From an uncultured Thermoanaerobacteraceae bacterium (GTDB lineage: Bacteria; Bacillota; DSM-12270; Thermacetogeniales; Thermacetogeniaceae): 8,497 nucleotides of DNA. The translations under genes were made by a program, and so were the position numbers. Under the pieces are notes generated by a model. That model was not told the origin of the DNA, did not search any database, and saw only the letters and a list, made by a program, of their open reading frames with translations. Shown piece by piece: positions 1 through 5,759 of this stretch (position 1 is the first letter of the stretch; every line of letters starts with the position of its first letter). Location of the stretch: assembly GCA_937914965.1 (NCBI GenBank), contig CALGIY010000010.1:1-8497 (forward strand), given 5' to 3'.

Positions 1-1
1 T

Positions 2-652
2 AAGACTCTTTACAGCACCCTTACTATCATTCAAGATCACAGCAAAATCAACGCTTTGCTTCATGGTTACGAGAATAACGTTTTAGACTTGCTTACCAGA
101 GGTCTCTCGTTAACTTGGGAGTCATTTATTCACGTATATGATCTTAAGCTTGATAATGAGAACCGTCATGTAAAGTTTGTCTATGATTTCGGCAAACGTG
201 TGAAGGTTTTGGATTCAAAGATGCAAGACCTTATTACAATTTACGATTCAATTTCAGCATCTCTAACTCAGTTGAAGACTTGTACTTTCAACTACAAGGC
301 TTTCAGTGTTTTACTGCAGTCAATTCAAGAAGAAGTCGATAAGCTCAATCTTGAAGGTTATGTGAATGTAAACAGTTTCGTGGATAACCTGAACAGCGAG
401 ATCAGTGATATTCTTATCCAGCGCTGTCGTGATGTTGTTGTCTCTTGGATTGCCACTTTTGACAAGCCCGATGCACCACAAGATATTGCGATTCCAAACA
501 AGGTTACAGTTCATGAACTAACATTAAAAAACCGTGTTATCTCACTTCACCCGCCTCTCGAGACGGCTCGATCTACTTGGCTCTATAATTTCCAAGAAAA
601 TATTAATAATGATAAACAATATAGTTCAAGTAAAAAATTAAAAAAAATTTGA
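2..652 (+). CDS. Partial eukaryotic cytoplasmic dynein heavy chain, tail region (likely contaminant or chimeric segment)
   Basis: This open frame enters from the left edge with no stop and ends at TGA 650-652. A TTG at 56 could be called as a start, but homology suggests the frame simply continues from outside. The translation follows the tail of cytoplasmic dynein 1 heavy chain block by block, compared with the human protein from memory: LTWESF against LVWESY, FNYKAFSVLLQSIQEEVDKL against a YDHKTFSEILN...VDDL block, LNLEGYVNV against LNLHSYSNL, VHELTLKNRVISLHPPLE against VHELRMTNQVIYLNPPIE. In eukaryotes this is the microtubule motor chain, and this part lies in the dimerising tail far from the AAA+ motor. 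Similarity stops around base 600, after WLYNFQ; the remaining Asn/Lys/Ser-rich codons are probably not dynein. The ARSTW stretch looks more fungal than animal, but this is uncertain. No bacterium is known to carry dynein, so a foreign origin is inferred. Confidence 0.8.
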   Translation, partial: KTLYSTLTIIQDHSKINALLHGYENNVLDLLTRGLSLTWESFIHVYDLKLDNENRHVKFVYDFGKRVKVLDSKMQDLITIYDSISASLTQLKTCTFNYKAFSVLLQSIQEEVDKLNLEGYVNVNSFVDNLNSEISDILIQRCRDVVVSWIATFDKPDAPQDIAIPNKVTVHELTLKNRVISLHPPLETARSTWLYNFQENINNDKQYSSSKKLKKI

Positions 653-1274
653 GCTTTCCACATTTCTGACGAAAAACGGATATCTTTGTGAAGCACCAGA
701 TGAATTTGATGATATTATTGATGTGGTGTTGTCGGGAAAACCGCATCTTGTGCTGCTTGATATTAACCTGCCGGTTTATGACGGCTATTACATCTGCCGT
801 GAACTACGCAAGCGGTCAGATGTGCCTGTCATTGTTGTCACGAGCAGGGACAGTGAGATCGATGAGCTGACCGCCATGAATCTTGGTGCCGATGATTTTG
901 TGACCAAGCCGTACAACACACAGATACTCCTTGCCCGTATTTTCTCTGTGTTGAAAAGGGCATATAGGGAAAGTGTTAGTGACAGGCTTGACTGTGGAAG
1001 CTTTATAATAAATCTCTCCAAAAGCGTTTTGGAACATCATGGAACCGAAACCGGGCTTACCAAAAATGAGCTTAAAATACTGACCTGCCTTTTTGAGCAA
1101 AGAGGAGCGATTGTCAGCCGTGACGAGCTGATGACCCAGCTGTGGGACAGTGATATGTTTGTGGATGACAACACCCTTACTGTCAATGTCAACAGGCTTC
1201 GCAAAAAACTTGAGGAGTGCGGGCTGGAGAATGTGATCGAAACCAAGCGCGGGCAGGGGTATCTGTTAAGATGA
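642..1274 (+). CDS. BceR-like response regulator, OmpR family, N-terminus missing
   Basis: The in-frame stop TAA at 639-641 lies just ahead, and recognisable receiver sequence starts at about 651 (ELSTFLTKNGY). An intact homologue would have roughly 13-15 more residues, including the acidic pair of the phosphorylation pocket. The GTG at 723 is internal to the receiver domain and is not a credible start. What remains includes the phosphoacceptor Asp in LLDINLP (codon 759-761), the conserved Thr/Ser of VVTSRD, the Lys of TKP (906-908), and a complete OmpR/PhoB winged helix with LTKNELKIL, VNRLRKKLE and the closing GQGYLLR. Proteins of this type are phosphorylated by a BceS-like kinase and switch on peptide-resistance ABC transporters. 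Its TGA stop overlaps the next ATG (ATGA), the usual coupling to a kinase gene. The truncation coincides with the junction to the dynein-like segment, so the real gene was probably intact in the organism. Confidence 0.88.
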   Translation, partial: KKFELSTFLTKNGYLCEAPDEFDDIIDVVLSGKPHLVLLDINLPVYDGYYICRELRKRSDVPVIVVTSRDSEIDELTAMNLGADDFVTKPYNTQILLARIFSVLKRAYRESVSDRLDCGSFIINLSKSVLEHHGTETGLTKNELKILTCLFEQRGAIVSRDELMTQLWDSDMFVDDNTLTVNVNRLRKKLEECGLENVIETKRGQGYLLR

Positions 1275-1312
1275 AACTACTGGAATTCAAAGATAAACGG
1301 TCAAAAACCTAA
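1271..1312 (+). pseudogene. Stub of a BceS-like kinase start (13 codons)
   Basis: The ATG overlaps the regulator's stop codon (ATGA) and opens a frame reading MKLLEFKDKRSKT before TAA at 1310-1312. The intact kinase downstream begins MKPLEFVREKAV at 1780, so six of the first seven positions, including MK-LEF, agree. Bce-type regulators are normally followed at once by their kinase. I infer that this is the remaining beginning of a kinase gene whose body has been lost. It could still be translated by coupling as a short peptide, but nothing shows a function. Confidence 0.55.
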
Positions 1313-1414
1313 CGGGTTACAGCAAAACCTTTACTGGGGTTTAGCTGAATTTCATTTTAAATCTTGGATTTTGCGGGGTGGATCCAGTTCCGGAATGAAA
1401 GGAGAGTTTTAAAG

Positions 1415-1618
1415 ATGAAAAAAATATGTAATCAATGCCAAACAGAAATGATAGAAAATTGTAAGGTTAATGTTCAACATGGTGCATATGGAATTACGAT
1501 AAAAAAGAAAGGGAAGCGACTTTTTAGCGGGGTATCAGCAGAGCCAAAAGCCGCCGTTTGCCCTAATTGTGGTTGTGTGACTCTCTATATTGATGAGTAT
1601 GAGGAATTTAAGAAATAA
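1415..1618 (+). CDS. Small zinc-ribbon protein (67 aa), function unknown
   Basis: The start is ATG 1415, preceded by AAAGGAGAG at 1398-1406 with an 8-base spacer. The frame is open back to 1364, but no start there has a comparable binding site. The protein begins MKKICNQCQ and carries two Cys pairs, CNQC (Cys5, Cys8) and CPNC (Cys49, Cys52, followed by Cys54), which can together bind one zinc ion in a zinc-ribbon fold. Between them lies a basic segment with IKKKGKRLF. It has no signal peptide or membrane helix, so it should be cytoplasmic. I recognise it only as one of the short 'nucleic-acid-binding' zinc-ribbon proteins common in Clostridia; binding to nucleic acid is a guess from fold and charge. 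Its place between a response regulator and a kinase is unusual, since those genes normally abut. Confidence 0.75.
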   Translation: MKKICNQCQTEMIENCKVNVQHGAYGITIKKKGKRLFSGVSAEPKAAVCPNCGCVTLYIDEYEEFKK

Positions 1619-1779
1619 GTTTGCGAAATGGGCAAGAGATGAATACCCATCCTCATGGAATACCGGTTATGCTAGAGGATGGCATCTTTGGGAGAGTTAA
1701 AGAAGTACTTTAAAGACAATTGCAGCCACCCATCTGGGACAGGTATGTTTGAGGATGTAGACAGGAGTATATATTAAGA

Positions 1780-2802
1780 ATGAAACCGCTGGAATTTGTC
1801 AGAGAAAAAGCAGTATACATGATATCGCATCTGACAGTAATTGCCTTAACGGTATTAATTCTCTCTTTATTAATTCCAAAGGGGGGGACAGCGCTTGCGG
1901 CGCTGATCGGTATCCTGTATGCTGCCGGAGCTTCTATCCCCCTTGTCCATGAATATCTGCAGAAAAGGGATTTTTATAATAATCTGCTGATCAATTTCGA
2001 CAGGCTCGACCGCAAGAATCTGATAGCTGAGGTGGCAGCACCACCGTCATTTAAAGAGGGCATAATTTTATATGATCTACTGAAAGGCTCCAACAAGGCG
2101 TATCTTGAGGAGATCAACCGCTACAAAACTATGCAGGAGGAATACCGGGAATATATTGAACTGTGGGTGCATGAGGTAAAAACCCCTATCGCTTCCTCAA
2201 AGCTCATCGCGCAGAACAATAAAAGCGATGTGACTGACAGTATTACAGAGGAGCTCGACAAAATAGAAGGTTTTGTGGAACAGTCCCTCTTTTATTCCAA
2301 AAGCAATGCAGTGGAAAAAGATTATCTTGTGAAAGAAATCAATTTGCAGGATTTGTGTTACGCTGTCTTAAGAAAAAACTCAAAGCAGTTTATACAGAAT
2401 AAAGTCGCCGCCGAAACCGACAATCTAAACTTTACTGTGTTCTGTGATTCCAAGTGGCTCGAATTTATACTGGACCAGCTTGTTACCAATGTAAAAAAAT
2501 ACAGGAAAAAAGAAGATCCGAAGATTAAAATGTCTGCTGTGCAATATGAAAACAGTATTGTCCTTTCGGTTGAAGATAACGGTATCGGTATAGCTGAAAA
2601 CGAGCTGCCGCGGATATTTGACAAGGGTTTTGTGGGCTCAAACGGCCGTAAAACCGAAAAATCCACCGGAATGGGTTTATATATCTGCAAAAAACTCTGC
2701 GATAAGCTGGGGTTTTCCATTTATTCCACTTCGTCTCCCGGTTGTGGGACAACCGTCAGCATCGTTTTTCCCAAAGGTTCGATGACAGATCATGTAAGGT
2801 AA
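1780..2802 (+). CDS. BceS-like intramembrane-sensing histidine kinase
   Basis: This 340-residue kinase has the short Bce-type layout. Two membrane helices (about 14-32 and 36-55) are joined by only a few residues, so there is no extracellular sensor domain. Such kinases sense peptide stress through their partner ABC transporter. The H-box is LWVHEVKTPI with phospho-acceptor His131. The ATPase domain shows an N-box with Asn237 (QLVTN), the G1 box DNGIG at 266-270, the F-box PRIFDKGF at about 277-284, and the G2 box GMGL at 297-300, so all catalytic motifs are present. The ATG at 1780 is preceded by AGGAG at 1763-1767, a spacer of 12 bases that is a little long. It would phosphorylate a BceR-like regulator; the one at 642-1274 is the obvious candidate, although the stub at 1271 suggests that regulator once had a different kinase. 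The transporter it would need is broken in this window. Confidence 0.92.
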   Translation: MKPLEFVREKAVYMISHLTVIALTVLILSLLIPKGGTALAALIGILYAAGASIPLVHEYLQKRDFYNNLLINFDRLDRKNLIAEVAAPPSFKEGIILYDLLKGSNKAYLEEINRYKTMQEEYREYIELWVHEVKTPIASSKLIAQNNKSDVTDSITEELDKIEGFVEQSLFYSKSNAVEKDYLVKEINLQDLCYAVLRKNSKQFIQNKVAAETDNLNFTVFCDSKWLEFILDQLVTNVKKYRKKEDPKIKMSAVQYENSIVLSVEDNGIGIAENELPRIFDKGFVGSNGRKTEKSTGMGLYICKKLCDKLGFSIYSTSSPGCGTTVSIVFPKGSMTDHVR

Positions 2803-2829
2803 TAGGGGTTATATTCCCAGTTTATCCCA

Positions 2830-2842
2830 GGTGCCTGTCACC
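2830..2842. repeat. Short imperfect inverted repeat GGTG-N5-CACC
   Basis: The 13-base word GGTGCCTGTCACC lies between the kinase stop and the BceR-type box. The outer four bases on each side are complementary, and so is one inner base pair position. I associate this word, from memory and unverified, with dispersed short palindromes in Firmicutes. A copy count in the genome would decide. No T-run follows, so it is not a terminator. Confidence 0.3.
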
Positions 2843-2860
2843 ATCCATAATATTCCTTTG

Positions 2861-2886
2861 TTACAGAAATGTAAGGTTGCTGTAAG
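2861..2886 (+). promoter_or_regulatory. BceR-type operator: TTACA-GAAA-TGTAA plus direct repeat
   Basis: TTACA (2861-2865), four bases, and TGTAA (2870-2874) form a perfect inverted repeat. It fits the published TNACA-N4-TGTAA box bound by BceR-family regulators. The right half extends to TGTAAG and is repeated exactly 11 bases further on (TGTAAG at 2881-2886), one DNA turn away, as expected for side-by-side binding of an OmpR-family dimer. A -10-like TAAAAT at 2919-2924 has no good -35, consistent with an activator-dependent promoter. The site stands ahead of the remains of the BceAB transporter, which is where the target promoter of such a system is expected. Confidence 0.65.
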
Positions 2887-2954
2887 ATTGAGTTATGGCA
2901 CACAAGTCTTTGCTCATCTAAAATAAGAGCCATCAAAGGGATGGAGGTATTTAG

Positions 2955-3345
2955 ATGGGAGAAATACTTTGCGTTCAAAATGTGGAAAAATACTATGGGA
3001 TTCCTGATAACAAGTGCTGCAGTCCTTGCGCTCCAGCAGCTTTCCGAGGCTGCCGACAACAGGCAAAGATATGCAGTACTCAAAAAAATCGGTGTTGATG
3101 ATAAGCTCATTAACCGCACACTCTTTAAACAAATTGCCATTTACTTTACACTGCCTCTTGCTCTTGCTTGTGTTCACTCAGTTGTGGGCATCAAGGTTGC
3201 AAACGATGCAGTGAGTACAGTCGGTGAGCTGAATGCTGCCGCGAACATCATCGTGACGGCGGTACTTATTTTGCTTGTATATGGTGCGTATTTCTTGGCA
3301 ACCTATTTCGAAAGCAAGAGCATAATACTGAAAAACGAAAGGTAG
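2955..3345 (+). pseudogene. Collapsed BceA-BceB transporter genes: ATPase start joined to permease end
   Basis: An excellent binding site (GGAGG, 2943-2947, spacer 7) leads to ATG 2955 and the peptide MGEILCVQNVEKYYG, the typical beginning of a Bce-type ABC ATPase. After base ~2999 the similarity jumps, in a different frame, to GFLITSAAVLALQQLSEAAD and then RYAVLKKIGVDD, QIAIYFTLPLALA and VHSVVGIKV. This is the C-terminal part of the BceB permease (FtsX-like), with about 115 of some 650 residues left, ending at TAG 3343-3345. All ATPase motifs (Walker A, signature, Walker B) and most permease helices are missing. Translation from 2955 would leave the permease frame and stop at TGA 3096-3098. 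An alternative frame from ATG 2941 reads through into the permease part, but its first ~19 residues are just the ATPase start read out of frame. Intact BceAB pumps or strips antimicrobial peptides and signals to the kinase; this remnant cannot. Confidence 0.82.
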
Positions 3346-3384
3346 TCAACTGCAGGGTGGACAGCACAGCTGACCTGAAAAGGT

Positions 3385-3390
3385 TATAAT
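3385..3390 (+). promoter_or_regulatory. Possible -10 element (TATAAT) ahead of topB
   Basis: A perfect TATAAT lies 48 bases before the topB start. The nearest -35-like word, TGGACA at 3358-3363, is 21 bases away, which is longer than the preferred 17. The promoter is therefore only a suggestion. Between it and the gene lies a 10-base palindrome (AACTGCAGTT, 3407-3416) followed by a T-run to 3421. Confidence 0.3.
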
Positions 3391-3438
3391 TGATGTGTAC
3401 AGCAGTAACTGCAGTTTTTTTGGAAAGGGTTGTTACGC

Positions 3439-5628
3439 ATGAGTAAGGTTTTGGTGTTAGCTGAAAAGCCTTCTGTGGGAAGGGATATAGCCAGAGTTTT
3501 AAAGTGTAATCAAAAAAGAAATGGCTGGTTTGAAGGTGGAAAATATATAGTTACCTGGGCTTTGGGACACTTAGTAACATTAGCTGATCCTGATGCTTAC
3601 AACGCAAAATATGCATCATGGAACCTTCAAGATTTGCCGATGCTTCCTAAGCAGTTAAAGCTTGTTGTGATTAAACAGAGCAGCAGGCAGTTTAATGTTG
3701 TCAAAAAGCAATTGAGTAATAAAGATGTCGGAGAAATTGTTATTGCTACCGACGCCGGTCGTGAGGGCGAGTTGGTTGCTAGATGGATCCTCGAAAAAGC
3801 ACAGGTCAAGAAGCCAATTAAGCGGCTCTGGATCTCTTCTGTTACAGACAAGGCAATTAAGGATGGTTTTAATAACCTGAAGGACGGTAAGGGGTATGAA
3901 AATCTTTATGCTTCAGCAGTTGCGCGTGCTGAGGCTGACTGGGTTGTCGGTATTAATGCCACACGGGCTTTAACCTGCAAGTATAATGCCCAGCTTTCTT
4001 GTGGAAGGGTTCAAACCCCAACCCTGGCTATAATCGCTCAAAGAGAAGAGGAAATCCAACGCTTCAAACCGAGGATTTTTTACGGTATTACAGCTACAGC
4101 TAATGGTTTGAAGTTGATCTGGCAGGACCGCCAGACGAAAGAGACCAGGACTTTTGATAAGGATAAGAGCGATAAAATACTCCAGGCAGTAGAGAATAAA
4201 GATGCTGAGGTTGTAGAAGTAAATAAGACTTATAAAAAACGCTTTTCCCCTCAGTTATATGATTTAACAGAGCTTCAAAGAGACGCCAATAAGATTTTTG
4301 GATATTCTGCAAAGGAAACGCTTTCTATTATGCAGAGTTTGTACGAAAAGCATAAACTGCTTACTTACCCCAGAACTGATTCCAGATATATTTCCACAGA
4401 TATTGTAGATACTTTAAAGGATAGAATGAAGGCCTGTGGGGTGGGGCCTTACTCGCAAATGGCTTTCCGGACTTTAAGAAATCCGATAAAAGCAAATAAA
4501 TCCTTTGTTGATAATAACAAGGTTTCGGACCATCACGCTATTATCCCAACAGAGCAGACAGTTTTCATCGGCTCGTTGAGTGATCGGGAAAGAAAGATAT
4601 ATGATCTGGTTATCAAGCGATTCTTTGCTGTTTTTTATCCTCCTTTCGAATATGAGCAAACAACAATCAAAGCTAAAGTCGGGAATGAATATTTTATTGC
4701 CAGGGGTAAGATTGTGGTCAATCAGGGTTGGAAAGAGGTTTATGAAAACAAATTCGAGGATGAGGACGAACAGGATGACCTTGCTGAGCAGAGCTTACCC
4801 AGCGTAAATAAAGGTGATGTTTTGAAGATAGCCGCTGTTTCCCAAACCAGGGGAGAGACTAAGCCGCCAGCGCCATTTAATGAAGGAAGCCTGCTTTCAG
4901 CGATGGAGAACCCGGTAAAATATATGGCTGGTGAAAACAAGGATCTGATCAAGACAATCGGTGAAGTTGGAGGGCTGGGAACGGTAGCTACAAGGGCTGA
5001 TATTATCGAAAAACTGTTTAACAGCTTCCTGATTGAAAAGAAAGGGAAGGACATATTTATCACTGCCAAAGGTAGGCAGCTTCTGGAATTAGTTCCCGAG
5101 GAACTAAAGGCTCCTGCGCTGACTGCAGAGTGGGAGCAGAAACTGAGTTCTATAGCCAAAGGTTCCCTGAAAAAGGATACATTTATTAACGAAATGAAGA
5201 ATTATGCAAAAGCAGCTGTTAATCAGATAAAAAATAGTGAGAAAGAATTTAAGCATGACAATTTGACAAGAAATAGATGCCCTGAATGTGGAAAGTATAT
5301 GCTCGAGGTTAATGGTAAAAGGGGTAAAATGCTTATTTGCCAGGATAGAGAATGTGGGCATAGGATTGGTATTGCTAAAACAACCAATGCCAGGTGTCCT
5401 ACCTGTCATAAAAGGATGGAACTGCGCGGTGAAGGAGAAGGGCAGATATTTGCATGCAGCTGCGGCTACAGAGAAAAACTCTCTGCCTTTAATAAGAGAA
5501 GGAAAAAGGAAAAAAGCAGCATTTCCAAACGGGAGGCAGCAAGGTATATCAAGAGTCAGGAAAAGGCACAAGATAAACCGATCAACACTGCTCTTGCTGA
5601 TGCTCTTGCCAAACTTAAGCTTAAATAA
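3439..5628 (+). CDS. topB: DNA topoisomerase III (type IA)
   Basis: This 729-residue enzyme cuts and reseals one DNA strand through a tyrosine, relaxing or decatenating DNA, chiefly at replication or recombination intermediates. The Toprim domain opens the protein (VLVLAEKPS with Glu9; IATDAGREGE with Asp105 and Glu109, the metal-binding part). TDAGRE with Gly in place of the second Asp is, as I recall, usual in Gram-positive TopB. The catalytic tyrosine is Tyr310 in LLTYPRTDSRYIS. The C-terminus holds two zinc ribbons: Cys614, 617, 634, 639 and Cys653, 656, 673, 675. A very basic tail follows. The length matches Bacillus TopB (about 727). The chosen start ATG 3439 has GGAAAGGG at 3422-3429 upstream; the TTG at 3430 would add only three residues and overlaps the spacer. 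It looks monocistronic, and its function is unrelated to the Bce locus before it. Confidence 0.96.
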   Translation: MSKVLVLAEKPSVGRDIARVLKCNQKRNGWFEGGKYIVTWALGHLVTLADPDAYNAKYASWNLQDLPMLPKQLKLVVIKQSSRQFNVVKKQLSNKDVGEIVIATDAGREGELVARWILEKAQVKKPIKRLWISSVTDKAIKDGFNNLKDGKGYENLYASAVARAEADWVVGINATRALTCKYNAQLSCGRVQTPTLAIIAQREEEIQRFKPRIFYGITATANGLKLIWQDRQTKETRTFDKDKSDKILQAVENKDAEVVEVNKTYKKRFSPQLYDLTELQRDANKIFGYSAKETLSIMQSLYEKHKLLTYPRTDSRYISTDIVDTLKDRMKACGVGPYSQMAFRTLRNPIKANKSFVDNNKVSDHHAIIPTEQTVFIGSLSDRERKIYDLVIKRFFAVFYPPFEYEQTTIKAKVGNEYFIARGKIVVNQGWKEVYENKFEDEDEQDDLAEQSLPSVNKGDVLKIAAVSQTRGETKPPAPFNEGSLLSAMENPVKYMAGENKDLIKTIGEVGGLGTVATRADIIEKLFNSFLIEKKGKDIFITAKGRQLLELVPEELKAPALTAEWEQKLSSIAKGSLKKDTFINEMKNYAKAAVNQIKNSEKEFKHDNLTRNRCPECGKYMLEVNGKRGKMLICQDRECGHRIGIAKTTNARCPTCHKRMELRGEGEGQIFACSCGYREKLSAFNKRRKKEKSSISKREAARYIKSQEKAQDKPINTALADALAKLKLK

Positions 5629-5707
5629 TGTGTAGTTTAGTTATGCCCACCAGATATTTGCGGCAAGTAATAGAAATCACTGACTAGGATCTAGGAGAGT
5701 ATCAAGA

Positions 5708-5713
5708 TATAAT
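5708..5713 (+). promoter_or_regulatory. Possible -10 element (TATAAT) ahead of the flavoenzyme gene
   Basis: TATAAT sits in an AT-rich patch 47 bases before the GTG start. A CTGACT word at 5680-5685 resembles a -35 box, but the gap is 22 bases. The 131-base gap after topB holds no clear terminator, so read-through from topB is also possible. Confidence 0.3.
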
Positions 5714-5759
5714 ATATTATGTCTGTTGAAGCGAATGTAAAAATGACGGAGGAAGAATT

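Noticed and set aside
1..652. Horizontal transfer of a dynein gene into a bacterium
   Set aside because: The segment is an internal fragment without its own start or motor domain, ends abruptly at the truncation of a bacterial gene, and has an AT-rich join; contamination or mis-assembly explains it more simply.
723..1274. GTG 723 as a true start for the response regulator
   Set aside because: It is inside the receiver domain, and receiver-like sequence continues upstream in frame to about 651.
1321..1346. Hairpin AGCAAAACC / GGTTTAGCT as a terminator
   Set aside because: The stem has a mismatch and no continuous T-run follows, only a mixed T-rich stretch.
2358..2752. Minus-strand open frames opposite the kinase
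   Set aside because: They are shadows of the kinase coding strand, with no binding site and no recognisable protein pattern.
3348..3421. Terminator formed by AACTGCAG (3348) and CTGCAGTT (3409) before a T-run
   Set aside because: The loop would be over 50 bases and the local GCAGT-A-ACTGC palindrome has too small a loop, so a stable terminator is doubtful despite the seven T residues.
4740..5571. Long minus-strand open frames opposite topB (139 and 155 aa)
   Set aside because: topB is well supported by motifs across this stretch; the opposite frames lack family features.
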